A DNA stretch of 64,000 nt from Dendrocalamus latiflorus. Taxonomy: Eukaryota > Streptophyta > Magnoliopsida > Poales > Poaceae. The notes under the pieces are model-generated. The model did not search any database. It saw only the letters and a list, made by a program, of their open reading frames with translations, and had not been told where the DNA came from. Below are positions 10,391 to 21,589 of this stretch, one piece after another; the first letter of the stretch is position 1, and each line of letters opens with the position of its first letter. A program made the position numbers and the translations under genes. The stretch spans positions 6,709,820-6,773,819 of the forward strand of contig CM029617.1 of the NCBI GenBank assembly GCA_017311315.1, read 5' to 3'.

Positions 10391-13189
10391 TCAGAGGCTT
10401 TCCAATAAACCCATGCCGGCAACATGATCACGAAAAATATTGGGTGGTAAGCCTTTAGTAAGCGGATCCGCAAGCATTAACTTAGTACTGATATGCTTTA
10501 TACTTATGGTTTGATCCTGGATTCTATCTTTCACAACATGATACTTAATGTCAATGTGTTTGGCAGCACCACTTGACTTGTTGTTATTTGCATAAAAGAC
10601 TGCGGGTTCGTTATCGCAGTATAAGGTGAGTGGTTTAGAAATGCTGTCTACCACTCTAAGTCCCGGGATAAAATTCTTAAGCCATACAGCCTGCCCGGTA
10701 GCCTCATAACATGCCACAAACTCAGCTTGCATCGTTGAAGATGCCGTAAGGGTTTGTTTGGAGGTTTTCCACGAGATAGCTCCTCCAGCAAGTGTGAAGA
10801 TATAACCTGACGTGGATTTCTTAGTATCAACACATCCCGCAAAATCTGAATCTGAATAACCAATAACTTCAAGGTTATTAGAAAACTTATATGTGAGCAT
10901 GAAATGTTTAGTAGCTTGCATATAGCGCAAAGCTTTCTTAACGGCTTTCCAGTGGTCCGGTCCTGGATTTGACTGATATCTGCCAAACATCCCGGTTACA
11001 AAAGCTAAATCAGGGCGTGTACATACTTGAGCATACATAATGCTTCCAACAGCTGAAGCATAAGGAACCGACTTCATCTGATCAGTTTCATATTGGTTCC
11101 TCGGACATTGAAATGTTCCAAACTTATCGCCCTTAACAATAGGAGCAGGCGAGCCAGAGCACTTATGCATATTGTATCTCTTCAGTACTCTGTCAACGTA
11201 TGCCTTCTGAGATAAGCCTAATATTCCTTTGGACCTATCTCGGTGAATTTCAATGCCAAGAACATAAGAGGCATCGCCGAGATCCTTCATATCAAAATTA
11301 GATGAAAGAAATCTCTTGGTCTCAAACAGCATATCCTTATCGCTGCTGGCCAATAAGATATCATCCACATAAAGTACTAAGATGGTGAATTTACTCCCCT
11401 TGAACTTAACATATATGCAATTATCAACTTCATTTTCTTTGAAACCAAAACTTCTTATAATCTTATCGAATTTGAGGTACCACTGCCTCGACGCTTGTTT
11501 TAAGCCATAAATGGATTTCTTAAGTCGACATCCCATATGCTCCTTGCCTTCCACGACAAAACCTTCCGGTTGAGCCATGTAAACATTTTCTTGCAAGTCA
11601 CCATTAAGAAATGCCGTCTTAACATCCATCTGATGCAGCTCTAAATCGTAATGAGCTACAAGTGCCATAACAATTCTGAATGAATCTTTAGTTGAGACAG
11701 GAGAAAATGTGTCATTATAATCAATCCCCTCTCTTTGTGAGAAGCCTTTTGCTACGAGCCTTGCTTTGAACCTTTCGATATTTCCCTTAGAGTCATGTTT
11801 GGTTTTGTAGACCCATTTACAGGCTACTGTTTTGACTCCGTCAGGAATTTCTACTAAGTCCCATACATCGTTAGTGCTCATAGACTTTAGTTCATCCTCC
11901 ATGGCTTCAAGCCATTTAGAAGAATGTTCACTCATTATGGCCTCCTTATAAGAAGTAGGATCATCTACCTTCCCTATATCATTAATATCCTCATTCATAT
12001 AGACAACATAATCATTTGGGATGGCAGATCTTCTCTCCCGCTGTGATCTTCTAAGAGGTTCATTAGTTATTTCAGGAGACTGGTGAGGCTCTTCATTAGG
12101 TATAACATTAGGAATTTCAGAGACCTCAACAGTGGGTGCAACAACAGTATTCTCTACTGGAGGTGCAACCGCCTGAGGCGCAGGGACAAAAGTCTCTGGG
12201 ATGAGCGGTGAAGGAACATAAACCCGCTTCTCCTCAAGATCTATTTTCCTGGGCTCCAGGTCCTCGTTATTTTCTAAGAACACAGCGTGCCTTGTTTCTA
12301 CAAACTTAGTTATCCTATCAGGACAATAAAACCGATACCCTTTGGATCTATCAGGGTACCCAATAAAATGGCAACTTACTGTTTTAGGATCTAATTTCCC
12401 AATGTGTGGACTAAATAACTTAGCTTCAGCACGACAACCCCACACTCGTAAGTATTTCATACTCGGTTTTCTCCCAGTCCATAATTCATAAGGTGTTTTA
12501 GGTACTGATTTACTGGGAACCCGATTAAGAATATGTGCGGCTGTCTTAAGTGCTTCCATCCACAAGCCAATTGGTAAACTAGAATGGCTAAGCATGCTCC
12601 GTACCATATCCATAAGTGTACGGTTGCGCCTTTCAGCTACACCATTCTGCTGAGGTTCGCCCGGCATAGAATACTAGGCAACAATGCCATTTTCCTGAAG
12701 GAACTTAGCGAAAGGGCCAGGAATTTGCCCATAAGAGGCATGTCTTCCATAATATTCTCCCCCACGATCCGATCTTACTACTTTAATTCTTAGGTTGTGC
12801 TGATTTTCAACTTCAGCCTTAAATATCTTAAATTTATCAAGTGATTCAGATCGGTCTTTAATGGGAAAGATATAACCATAACGGGAGAAATCATCAGTGA
12901 ATGTGATGAATGTATCAAAACCATCCACTGATGTCACAGGGAAAGGACCACAAATATCAGTATGAATTAATTCTAATAGTCCTGTGCTGCGAGTAGCTCC
13001 CTTCTTTATTTGTTTAACATATTTTCCTTTAATACAATCAATGCAGTGGTCTGAGTCAGAGAAATCTAATGGGTGGAGAATTTCTTCTTTAATGAGACGC
13101 TCCATTCTCCCCTTCGAAATGTGGCCTAAACGACAGTGCCATAGTTTCGACGAAGTCTCATCATTATGTTTACGCTTAGCATCACACAT
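10391..13189 (-). pseudogene. copia pol: integrase, reverse transcriptase, RNase H
   Basis: Two adjacent open frames, 12674-13189 and 10391-12667, are one reading frame separated by a single TAG. The upstream part holds the GAG-pre-integrase zinc region (H-C-R-L-G-H...C-x2-C) and the integrase core with HTDICGPF and RSDRGGEY. The stop falls in a segment that in relatives reads QYxMPGxPQQNG, so it is most simply CAG to TAG. The downstream part holds AERRNRTLMD, RT motifs (MDVKTAFLNGDL, LYVDDILLAS) and an RNase H end (SSTMQAEFVACYEA, ADPLTKGLP). The catalytic YVDD and integrase acidic residues are present. No other inactivating lesion is obvious in this 2.8 kb, so the pol is nearly intact while gag is badly decayed. 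Confidence 0.95.
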
Positions 13190-13469
13190 AATCTTTCTGG
13201 AAATGCCCTAGCTGTTTGCAGAAAAGACATTCTCCCCTTTAGATGCTCCGGTGAGAGCAACATGAGGCCTAGGTGCACTGTGCACTTTAGGCCCCGACTT
13301 GTCTGAATTGGGGAGAATTGCAGCTTTTTCTTAGATTTAAAGTCTTCTTGGAACTTCCTTTTGTTAGAGCCACCAACATGAAGAGCAAAAATCCTTCTTT
13401 TCTGTTCTTATTCTCTCTTCCTCCTGGACATATATGGTGATCAAGTCACTCATGCTCCATTTTTCTTTC

Positions 13470-14066
13470 TGAGTATTGTAATTAATCTTAAAAGCTGTAT
13501 ACTCAGAAGGAAGAGAGGTCATAATAAAATGGTAAGGAAACCATCAGATATTGTCATATCCATGCCCTTGAGTTTTTCTGCCATATCAGTCATCATCATG
13601 ATATGCTCCCGGACCCATCATATTTAGTTGTTAAGAGCCTCTGAATTAAAGTACTGGCATAAACTTTAGTGGAGCCTTTAAATTTCTCCTCAATTGAAGC
13701 CAAGTACTCCTTAGCATTTTCGGAATCGGGGATTGCTCCCCTAATCCCGACTGAAATAGAGGTCTTCATAATCATTAGTAATAAGCGGTTAGATCGCTCC
13801 TATTTTTCAGCATTAGCCTCATAAATTTTCTTTTTCTCATCATAATTCTCCTCACCTTCGGTGGGAGAAATGGGAATGGCTACACTTAAGGCATAGTCAA
13901 GGTCCAAAACATCCAAGGACAATATGAATTCGTTCTTTCCACGTGGGAAAATTACTCCCCGTGAGCTGCTTAATGTTATCAATTGTGGTGGCAACGTTTG
14001 ATGCATTAAGTGCTGAATTTCATAATACAGGGCACCCATTGGAAATATTATAAATATATATTGCAT
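13470..14066 (-). pseudogene. copia gag remnant
   Basis: An 88-residue frame from 14066 to 13800 has text typical of a copia gag N-terminus (MGALYYEIQHLMHQTLPPQ...NEFILSLDVLDLDYAL). It stops at a TAG where Trp is likely. The same frame then continues ERSNRLLLMIMKTSIS...AKEYLASIEEKFKGS before frameshifts near 13560-13620. No CCHC knuckle was found. This copy cannot make a full Gag and would depend on Gag from another copy. Confidence 0.8.
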
Positions 14067-14119
14067 GTAATTAACCCTACGTTGGTCTGATTAATAACAT
14101 GCAAACTACAGTTCTAATT

Positions 14120-14430
14120 CATATCACCGTTGGGCAGAAAATGAAAAAGAACTTAATAATTTTATATGGCGACACATAATTACAAACAACGTTGGTCAGA
14201 ATGTAATCATATGCATACATAATGCCAAAAACATGAAAATCTCCAATTAAAATATCTCGTTGGTTCAATTTTAATTAGAGACAAACATAATAATATGGCG
14301 ACATATGATTATAAACAACGTTGGTCAGAATATAACCATATGTTTACATAATGCCAAAATTAATCATAAAATCTCAAAATTAAAATATCCTGTTGGTTCA
14401 ATTTTAATCCGAGATTATACATAATAATAG
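14120..14430 (-). repeat. Imperfect tandem repeats (about 130 bp) in the copia leader
   Basis: The phrases ATGGCGACA, AACGTTGGTCAGAAT, CATAATGCCAAAA and GTTGGTTCAATTTTAAT recur in the same order at about 130-bp spacing, two full units plus a partial one. They lie between gag and the 5' LTR. They are AT-rich and non-coding. Confidence 0.75.
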
Positions 14431-14499
14431 GTTAAAGATACATTAAATTTTGGGCCACTGAAAGTAATTATAACAGTGCACAAAATGGAGACTTAAAGC

Positions 14500-15260
14500 A
14501 TAAGAAATGCACTGAAAAATAAAGGACAATAGTACTGCTGCAGAAGTCCAAAATTCGGCCTAAAACAAGCATTCAGCCCACAAAAAATCGCAGCCCAAAA
14601 GATCCCATGGCCTAAAACCATTCGCAAGCAGCCCAAAAGCAATCGGCCCAAGGAGGCGCGCACTCGGGTGCAGCCCATTAGCTCGCGCGGCCCATACCAG
14701 CACGCGTACGCCCAAAATTCGTCCGCACCGTCGGATCTAATCAAACGGTCCAAAACTCATGCAGCCGGGTCAAAAAAAAGTGAACCCTAACCCTAGGGGC
14801 ATTTGGCTCCTATCCACCCGCAAAAACCGGACATGCGACTGCGGCGGCGCGGCATGAGGAAAGCGGCGGCGCACGCGTCGGGACGCAAGGCGGCGAGCGG
14901 CGGCGCACTAGTGGAGGCGGCGGCTCCCGCGGAGCAACGCAGCAGTGGCGGCCGCAAGAAGCAGCGACGCACCCGCAAGTTCCGAGCGGAGCGCGGCGGG
15001 AGGGCAAGCGCTCGGCGCCCGAGCGGCGGCCCAACAACAGCCGTGAGTCCCCCTATCCCCCCCCCCTTTTTTTGTGTGTGCCGCCGATCTAAATTTCTTG
15101 ATCGGGTGATATGGGGTTTGGGATTCGGGTGGGCAAAATTTTGGGAGATTTCTATTAGGGTTTTGCCAATCAAAACTCACCTCCTTCTAAATGCTAACCG
15201 AGCCCCAATTAAAATCTAAATCCAAACTTCAGTTAAGGCTAATAGGGTTCATGATCAAAA
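14500..15260 (-). other. Untranslated GC-rich leader of the copia element
   Basis: Long open frames occur here on both strands because the stretch at about 14800-15060 is GC-rich and low in stops, but none has a recognised domain. Position between PBS and gag makes it the 5' leader of the genomic RNA, where packaging signals would lie. Confidence 0.6.
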
Positions 15261-15267
15261 CTAGGGT

Positions 15268-15279
15268 GCTCTGATACCA
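15268..15279 (-). promoter_or_regulatory. Primer-binding site, initiator Met-tRNA
   Basis: TGGTATCAGAGC on the minus strand, a few bases inside the 5' LTR, complementary to the 3' end of plant initiator tRNA-Met. Confidence 0.93.
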
Positions 15280-15281
15280 AA

Positions 15282-15741
15282 TGTGAACTTTAGTCTAAGT
15301 CTAAACATGAATCAAAAGGCCTTAACCCTAGATCAAAGCATGAACACCTATAAACAACGTTAGAGCGGAAGCATGATTGCGTACCCGAAGTCGGAGAAGC
15401 CATGAGAGGTGCTCGGTTGGTGCGGGAGGTTGCCAACGGGGTAGAGGTAGTCGGCCGGCGTGAAGTAGAGGTGGCCGAAGTTGCTGTCGTCGCCGTGGAC
15501 GGGGACGGAGTCGTTCTGGCCTTCGTTCACCTGAGCGCCCGTGATAGATCGGATCTGTGGGGTTCTTTGGGGCTTAAGCAACTCGTGCGTTAACCCTGCC
15601 GAAAACCCTAGCCTTCTTTTTATAGCGCTGGTGACCAGGACCAAAACCACATAGAGTTGGTTGCGCCCCCGATCAGGGCGCGAGTGGAGGCGTGCCTCCT
15701 GAAATCTCGGACGGGAGGTTAGCCGAGAGATCAACCCAACA
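15282..15741 (-). repeat. 5' LTR of the 6.0-kb copia element
   Basis: A 460-bp repeat identical by eye to 9742-10201. On the minus strand it contains TATAAAAAGAAGG, a likely TATA box at about 15613-15625 on the plus strand. Confidence 0.95.
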
Positions 15742-15845
15742 TAAAAAACCCGCTACAAGTAAAAAAAAAATAGAAACTCGAGTTTAAAAGCCCTATAGGC
15801 ACCACCTTAGAAGTAAGCAACGAGGCAATCAAAGTATTCCAAAAA

Positions 15846-16047
15846 GAGTATTGCTATACAACATTCGACTGTTTTTGAGGACAAAAACAGTCAGATTGAT
15901 ATGGGATGTTAGATCTCCATCCAACGGATCCACCCATACAAGCCCCTCTCCAAAAAAAATGATCTAGGGCGTTGGATCTCCATCTAACGGTTCAAAATCT
16001 GACTGTTTTTATTCTTAAAAACAGTCAAATGTTGTATAGACACTCCC
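15846..16047. mobile_element. Fold-back MITE (about 200 bp)
   Basis: Left arm GAGTATTGCTATACAACATT, then CGACTGTTTTTGAGGACAAA. Right arm on the minus strand GGGAGTGTCTATACAACATT, then TGACTGTTTTTAAGAATAAA. Both arms also share a CTCCATCYAACG block near the centre. The whole unit folds into one hairpin of about 85 bp per arm. No coding capacity. Confidence 0.7.
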
Positions 16048-16239
16048 TTAAAAAAATCGTGTAACCGCAGTGCACTGCGAGGGCCTGTAGCCTACAGGTC
16101 CTGGAAGTGATCGCGTCGGAGCCATCAGCCGTGCATGAACGACGTTGAAAAGAGGAACGGAGGAACAAAATGACGATTAGCAATCGATTGGGATCGATGT
16201 CGAGAGGTCGGGAACATGGGGAGGGAGGGGGAATCGAAT

Positions 16240-16473
16240 CCTCTGACTTTGCACAGGCAAAGTCAGGGTGTAGTTGCGCGATCTGAGCCGTCCGGCGGAA
16301 AAAGAACGGCCCAGATCTGCTGTGCTACAATATTGTTTACTGTAGCTACAGTAATTTTTTACTGTAGCTACAGTAACAAATACTGTAGCACAGCAGATCT
16401 GATCTGTTCTTTTTCCGCCGGACGGCTCAGATCGCGCAACTACACCCTGACTTTGTCTGTGCAAAGTCAGAGG
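16240..16473. mobile_element. Near-perfect long-hairpin MITE
   Basis: A 234-bp inverted repeat with arms of over 100 bp. CCTCTGACTTTGCACAG opens both arms, which continue through GGGTGTAGTTGCGCGATCTG to a centre built of CTGTAGCTACAGTA palindromes. Only scattered mismatches occur, so the two strands translate to almost the same peptide. A Pol II transcript would fold into a long hairpin suitable for small-RNA processing. No clear TSD. Confidence 0.82.
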
Positions 16474-17356
16474 ACCCCAATTCGAGGGAGGGTGGGTGGT
16501 TAAGGACAAGTCTGGGGAGGGTTAGCGTGCGTGGCCTCCCCGACACGAAAGCGAGAGCGTTATGGGTGTAGAGCTAGGACCGGCCTATGTGATGCGCTCC
16601 CTTCACCGCTAGGACTCTCTGAACATGTTCCAAACCGTATGGTTCTATCTTTAAAAAGCTAAAAAATCAGTTGAAACATGTTAATTTTTTAACATGGCTT
16701 TTTTCTTTATATTATTTTTGAAGATATAACAATATTTTTATTAAATATCTTGAAAAAAAACTAAAAAACACTGTAATATTATTTCAGCCTAAAGTCAAAG
16801 ACAAGTAACTGGAAATAGAGGACATGTTTTTTTCTCAGTTTTTGAAATAGATGGCCCATGGGTGGCTTTCGGCGGTGCAGGACGGGCAGAACCGCAGAAC
16901 TGTCTGCCGCCCGCCGGGAACAGACCCGACGGAGCAAAAGGGAAAACGCGCGCGCCGCCGGGAACGTCGCGCAGATGCACGGCCGACCGGCCGCGGGAAC
17001 AAATCAGGGCGCGGCTGGCTGTCTGCCTGCTCGGAATGCGGATTCCGCGCGAGGCTGGGGTGGGCGCCTGGGCGGGCTTGGGATTATTGTGTCCCCCGAC
17101 TCCTGCGTGGGGCGGTGGCGGCGGAGCGTGAGAACTGGCGCGCTGGCCGACGGACGGCGAGCTCGCTTTTTCGTTCGGGGACATGTTGGCCCGAGCACAG
17201 AGAAGCGCTGGAGCCTGCCTGGGCCTCACTTGTTCAGCCGCTACGCGCGTTTAGTAAGAAATTTAAGTGGGCAAAGCCCAAATTACTACTGTCATTTTAC
17301 TTCATCTTTTCTCGTGGCGGAAAAGAAATTTTCGGTTTTCTAAGTGTGTTTGGACT

Positions 17357-17360
<4 letters not shown>
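16474..17360. other. GC-rich stretch, no gene recognised
   Basis: Between 16850 and 17230 the sequence is GC-rich and open in several frames on both strands, without a recognisable domain. The frames overlap one another and end in the GA microsatellite. This could be a promoter or first-exon relic; nothing in it supports a specific gene. Confidence 0.45.

Positions 17361-17420
<60 letters not shown>
17361..17420 (+). repeat. (GA)30 microsatellite
   Basis: Thirty uninterrupted GA dinucleotides. Confidence 0.98.
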
Positions 17421-17423
<3 letters not shown>

Positions 17424-19851
17424 CAAAGGATCCTAGCCTTTCTAAAGAAAAAGGGTAACATCTCAACTGCAAAGAATAATTAACATGGTGTAGGTATTTT
17501 GATTTTTGAGCTGCGTTAATCGTAACTGGTATGGTCGCGTATTCCTAATCCTATGTTCGCCGGAAACAACTGAAAAGGCAGATAATCTAGCATAATGGTG
17601 GACCACTCTGAGAAAGATAATAGTAGTACTATAACAAGTTAACAACCCAAACAGGCAAACAAGCCATGTAAGTCACTGTCTTCAGGGGCGTTTGTTCTTT
17701 AGACAAAACCAAGGCCCTGCTTGGGGAGCTTCATCTCTGTGTTCTATATTTATGTTGCATTTGTTTTTTTTCGCACAAATCCAAGGCCCTGCTTGGGGAG
17801 CTTGTTTGAGGCATTCAGCAGCCCAGCATAAAACAATATAATGGGTTAAAAAGATTTATGGTTTATGGTTTCTTAAGACATCTCAGGCTAAGCTCCGAAA
17901 GAAGCTAAGCTCTCCCAAATGAATAAAACAATGTAATGGCTTTAGCTCCTCAAACAGGATGCAACATCCTTAGTTTCTCAAAGAAAGCCCAGATTCTGAA
18001 AGAAGCTAAGCTCTCCCAAATGATTTATGGTTTCTTAGACTTCTCAGGGACTACATGTAGAAGCTTAAGGCCACTCTGGATTGTTCTTCTCGAACTCTCA
18101 TTTTATAAAATGGGCACACCAAAAAATTTAGAAAGGCTTGATTAATGGGTTAAAAAGAACCGGAAGAGCCTTTGTTCACGCCAAGAGGCATCTGACCCCT
18201 GGCTTGCTGAATCTGCACACGATTCCGGGAGATACTGGCCGTAGCTTCTGATTTTATTAAGAAAACGGCCTCTGTGATGAAGCTGTTATGGAACAAGACA
18301 GCACGCTAGGTAGGTCCTAAATCGTCCTCCAGAAAGAAGGCTTTGACCTTAAGAACCAGCCAGTTAGAAACTTATATGCTTTATTGATTATCTCCTCACA
18401 AAACAAAGCTGGCCTTTATATATCAGACAACCGAGTTATAATGGAAAACGTATCATAATTAGAAAATAACTAACAATGCTATCTTAACAGATACTATCTA
18501 GGAAAGGATACTATCTCCTTCTAAACTACGACATCTTTTGCTGAGTCTGTTTCTAATATGCAGCCTGTTGCCGAATTTGCTAACTCTGCACTATCCGTTT
18601 TCGAGCCGATCCTGTTGCTGATTCGACAATATTGCTGCCGCCCACTGCTGCGCGTCCAGAACGGTTTCGTCGATGGAACGTCTTTATGATAAACGCATCC
18701 ACAACACTGCCATCCTCTTCGGGAAACTACTCATCCTCGAGCTGAACATCCGATTGATTATGCTTGAATTCATCGAAATTTGTCCAAGTAGCATCGATGG
18801 AGGACGAACCCACCCATTGTACTATAAGCCCCGCTCGTTTCGGCTTGGGCTTCTGGTTTATTTTTCACTATTCAACAATTTCGACTTTTTCTGGTTTTGG
18901 CCTTTCTTTTTGAGTTTTTTTTTTTTTTGCTACAGTGATTTTCAGCCAAAAGCCACTCAAAATAAGCCCTTTTGAGCAGAGCCAATATTAAATAACTCCC
19001 AAACACCTCGGTTAAGTCGTGCCGTAGAATCGGAATGACACGACCATGTGTAATGACCAGCAATGGTGGAGTGGTAGCTGGCGGAATACCGACAAATTTC
19101 TTTAGAAAGACAACATGGAAAATATTGTATATAAAGAAAAATGTATCATAATTAGGAAATAACTAACAATGCTATCTTAATGGATAATATCTAGAAAGGA
19201 TGCTATCTCCTTCTAAACTACGGCGTCTAGAATGGTTTCACCAATGATACGTCTTTCTGATAAACATGTCCACAACAGAAGCCAGGCAAACTTCAGAGCA
19301 AGAGTAAATTTAAAAGATAGCAGCCACTCGATCCCTGACTTGCTAATCATAGTGCATACCATAGTCTCCATCACACCGTCTTATAAGCCCTGGTGCACAT
19401 CACGGGCTGAGCTTTCCAATAAAAATGGAACCATGCTACTGCTCTGCAATTTATGATTTTTAGTTCTGATGATATAAACGTTTGTACCGATAAGTAGTTT
19501 GAAAACTGCGGTGGAAAAACTGCCACACATATTTGTTTAAGATTTTATTTAAGGGAAGAAACCATTCGCTGAAAAGTATTCGGCCGTACATCCATGCCAT
19601 CTCGACACGCACTGCACGTACGATGCGAATCTCGAACCCCAAAAAAGTGACAAGTTGCCAAACATGGCACGGCCACGGGGACTGGAGTCTTGCTGCCATG
19701 TTCGCTAGAAACATCGCATCAAGACGGCACAACTCAACGCTCCACTGCACTACTTCGTACTCGCCACCACCACTGTCAAATTATTCAGAAAGCAAAAACT
19801 TAAAAGGAAGCGAGGCAAACCAAGCAAGATCCATGGCGAGGGATCACCAAT
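17421..19851. other. Intergenic, repeat-derived
   Basis: No gene found. The phrase GGCCCTGCTTGGGGAGCTT occurs twice (about 17712 and 17785) and its partial inverse, AAGCTAAGCTCTCCCAAATG, twice (about 17902 and 18004), the typical tip sequences of PIF/hAT-like MITEs, so nested MITE remnants are likely. A duplicated LTR-like fragment is listed separately. The 3' flank of the peroxiredoxin gene lies at the right end. Confidence 0.5.
18438..19280. repeat. Direct repeat pair of an LTR-like fragment
   Basis: Segment 18438-18715 recurs in shortened form at about 19120-19280. Shared text includes TAACAATGCTATCTTAA, CTATCTCCTTCTAAACTACG and a block around CGTCTTTMTGATAAAC. The second copy lacks about 115 bp present in the first. 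The AT-rich, CTTTATATATCAG-containing character suggests a retrotransposon LTR fragment, but no TG...CA ends or TSD were found. Confidence 0.6.
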
Positions 19852-20538
19852 TCAGAGCGCCTTGAGCATCTCCTCGGCGCTGCTGTTGGTGAACGCGCCG
19901 CCCTCCTCGAGGTTGAGCACCTTCACGACGCCGTCCTCGGCCAGCAGCGCGTAGCGGCGAGACCGCACGCCGAGCCCCGCCGGCTTGTCCGAGAGGTCCA
20001 GCTCCACGCCCATGGCGCGCGTCAGCTCCCCGTTCCCGTCCGACAGCAGCAGCACCTCGTCGCCGACGCCCAGGCTCTCCTTCCACGCGCGCATCACGAA
20101 CGCGTCGTTGACGGAGACGCAGGCCACGGCGTCCACCCCCTTGGCGCGGAGCTCCCTGGCCTTGGCCACGAACCCCGGCAGGTGCTTCTGGGTGCAGGTG
20201 GGCGTGAACGCGCCCGGGACCGCGAACAGGACCACCTTCTTGCCGGCGGTCAGGTCGCGGACCGTCACCGTCTTCAGCTCGCCGTCGGGGGAGTCGAAGT
20301 AGGAGAGCGTGGCGTCCGGGAGCCGGTCGCCAACCGCGATAGTGGCCGCGGCCGGGGACGCGGACGCGGAGGCGGCCCTCCTCGGCGCGCGGAGGAGGCC
20401 GGCGCGGAGGGGGACCGCGGCCGCGAGGCGGCGGGAGGCGAAGGAGAGGGAGGAGGGGGAGGGGGACGAGAGGAGGAGGCGCTTGCCCGCGGCCGCGGTG
20501 GCGGTGGCGGAGAGAGCGGCGAGGGCGGAGGTGGCCAT
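19852..20538 (-). CDS. PRXIIE: Chloroplast type II peroxiredoxin (PRXIIE-like)
   Basis: A single-exon, 228-residue protein. Residues 1 to about 65 are rich in Ala, Ser and Arg and lack acidic residues, as in a chloroplast transit peptide. Residues 66-228 form a peroxiredoxin-5/AhpC-TSA fold of the usual length. The peroxidatic site is PGAFTPTCTQKHLPGF with Cys115; the resolving cysteine of atypical 2-Cys type II enzymes is Cys140 in VACVSVNDAFVM. Such enzymes reduce H2O2, alkyl hydroperoxides and peroxynitrite in plastids, using glutaredoxin or thioredoxin as donor. The start gives both the transit peptide and a Kozak-like ATGGCC. No lesion is visible. Third codon positions are almost all G or C, normal for grass plastid-targeted genes. 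Antisense frames across the gene are shadows. Confidence 0.97.
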   Translation of the reverse strand: MATSALAALSATATAAAGKRLLLSSPSPSSLSFASRRLAAAVPLRAGLLRAPRRAASASASPAAATIAVGDRLPDATLSYFDSPDGELKTVTVRDLTAGKKVVLFAVPGAFTPTCTQKHLPGFVAKARELRAKGVDAVACVSVNDAFVMRAWKESLGVGDEVLLLSDGNGELTRAMGVELDLSDKPAGLGVRSRRYALLAEDGVVKVLNLEEGGAFTNSSAEEMLKAL

Positions 20539-20699
20539 GGAGGCGATGTGTACGAGGAAATGCTCGCCGGTTTGACTTTGGGAGGCGTGAGCCCTAGATG
20601 GTTGGGCGATTTGGGTTGGAATGGGAGTGTGATTGGCAGCGGCGCGGTTTGGCCGATGTGTGGGGAGGCTGGTGGAGAGGGGCGGCGGCGTGAGGTGTA

Positions 20700-20762
20700 C
20701 GGCTCTGCGTCCTGTTGGGCTGGGCGAGACATGGAGCCCAGCATTGGGAGGTGTTGGGCCGA
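20700..20762 (-). promoter_or_regulatory. Site II-type promoter motifs upstream of the peroxiredoxin gene
   Basis: Several TGGGCY/GCCCA motifs (TTGGGCTGGGC, GAGCCCA, TTGGGCC) cluster 170-225 bp upstream of the start codon. Site II elements are bound by TCP factors and are common in plant housekeeping and organelle-protein genes. No TATA box is evident, which fits that promoter class. Confidence 0.5.
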
Positions 20763-21320
20763 AATATGCATTTGGAATACTTTTCTCTTTTTTTTGAGAA
20801 TTATTAGTTTTTTTTTAAAAAGATTAGGTCGGATGATACACACCACACTGTATGTACATACGTATATGGGTATCTTCTTTTCAGTTTTTAAAAACTATTT
20901 TTAATTTTTCTACAGTAATTAATTTTTAAATGAAGTGTTTTTTAAATGGGATCTACAAGTTGATTGATTGTAGTATATACTGTAATGATTTCTTTTATAT
21001 CGGTCAAAACCGCACATGAGTTTCTACTATTCCGTACTCTCTTACGAACAGTTTAAAAGTTATAAGTCGCAACCAAATGTCTTAAGCCGAAACTAAAAAA
21101 GACAGGCCATATACGTCCTACTTAAACACACGCTAGGATTTAAGCGAAGGTCGTTGGATGAATCTTAAATTTATCAGTACCTCACGAAACGTGGACACAC
21201 GTTCTCCCACTGGAATCACGCATGTGTGAGGTAAGGCACCTGGGGCTGATTCAGGGATTAAACCCGGGTGGACAGCACGCACGATGATGAACCTTGCCAA
21301 TCGAGCAAAGTTCCGTCCTC
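20763..21320. other. AT-rich intergenic with a probable MITE relic
   Basis: The stretch about 20870-21105 has CTTTTCAGTTTTTAAAAACT at one side and AAGCCGAAACTAAAAAAGACAG at the other. It resembles the AGCC-GAAAAG-type MITE seen at 25201-25440. Ends and TSD are unclear. No gene. Confidence 0.4.
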
Positions 21321-21589
21321 TTAGGACGTGTTTGGTTGGTGGAATGGCCAAGGGATGGAACCATCCCATTCCAATTTTGAGCTCATCCAGCTGTTTGGTT
21401 CATGGTATGGAAGGGAATGAAGTGGAAGCAAACCATTCCTCCTAAAGAAATATTCCTTCAAAATTCGGAATCCATCGATCCCCAAAAATTTCCCGGACGG
21501 ATCCATCCCGAGCGCCCTCGCGCAGAGCCGTTCACCCCACTCCCTTTCTCCGTGCGCTCACCCCCCCTCTCCAGATCCAGATCGGAGGA

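Larger units (their letters stand above)
9742..15741 (-). mobile_element. Complete Ty1/copia retrotransposon, recent insertion
   Basis: A 6.0-kb element read on the minus strand. Both LTRs are 460 bp and I find no difference between them by eye. The insertion is bounded by TSD taaaa at 9737-9741 and 15742-15746. A primer-binding site for initiator Met-tRNA (TGGTATCAGAGC) sits one base inside the 5' LTR and a polypurine tract directly abuts the 3' LTR. Order 5'-3' on the minus strand is 5' LTR, GC-rich leader, tandem repeats, decayed gag, protease/integrase, RT/RNase H, 3' LTR, which is the copia order. The body carries stops and frameshifts although the LTRs look identical, so this copy was probably mobilised in trans recently or its LTRs were homogenised. 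Confidence 0.95.

Noticed and set aside
16177..16509. Two similar proteins on opposite strands
   Set aside because: They are translations of the two arms of one hairpin MITE.
20182..20904. Plus-strand 240-codon frame and a minus-strand 190-codon frame around the peroxiredoxin gene
   Set aside because: Both are shadows of the GC-rich 5' end of the peroxiredoxin gene in other frames.
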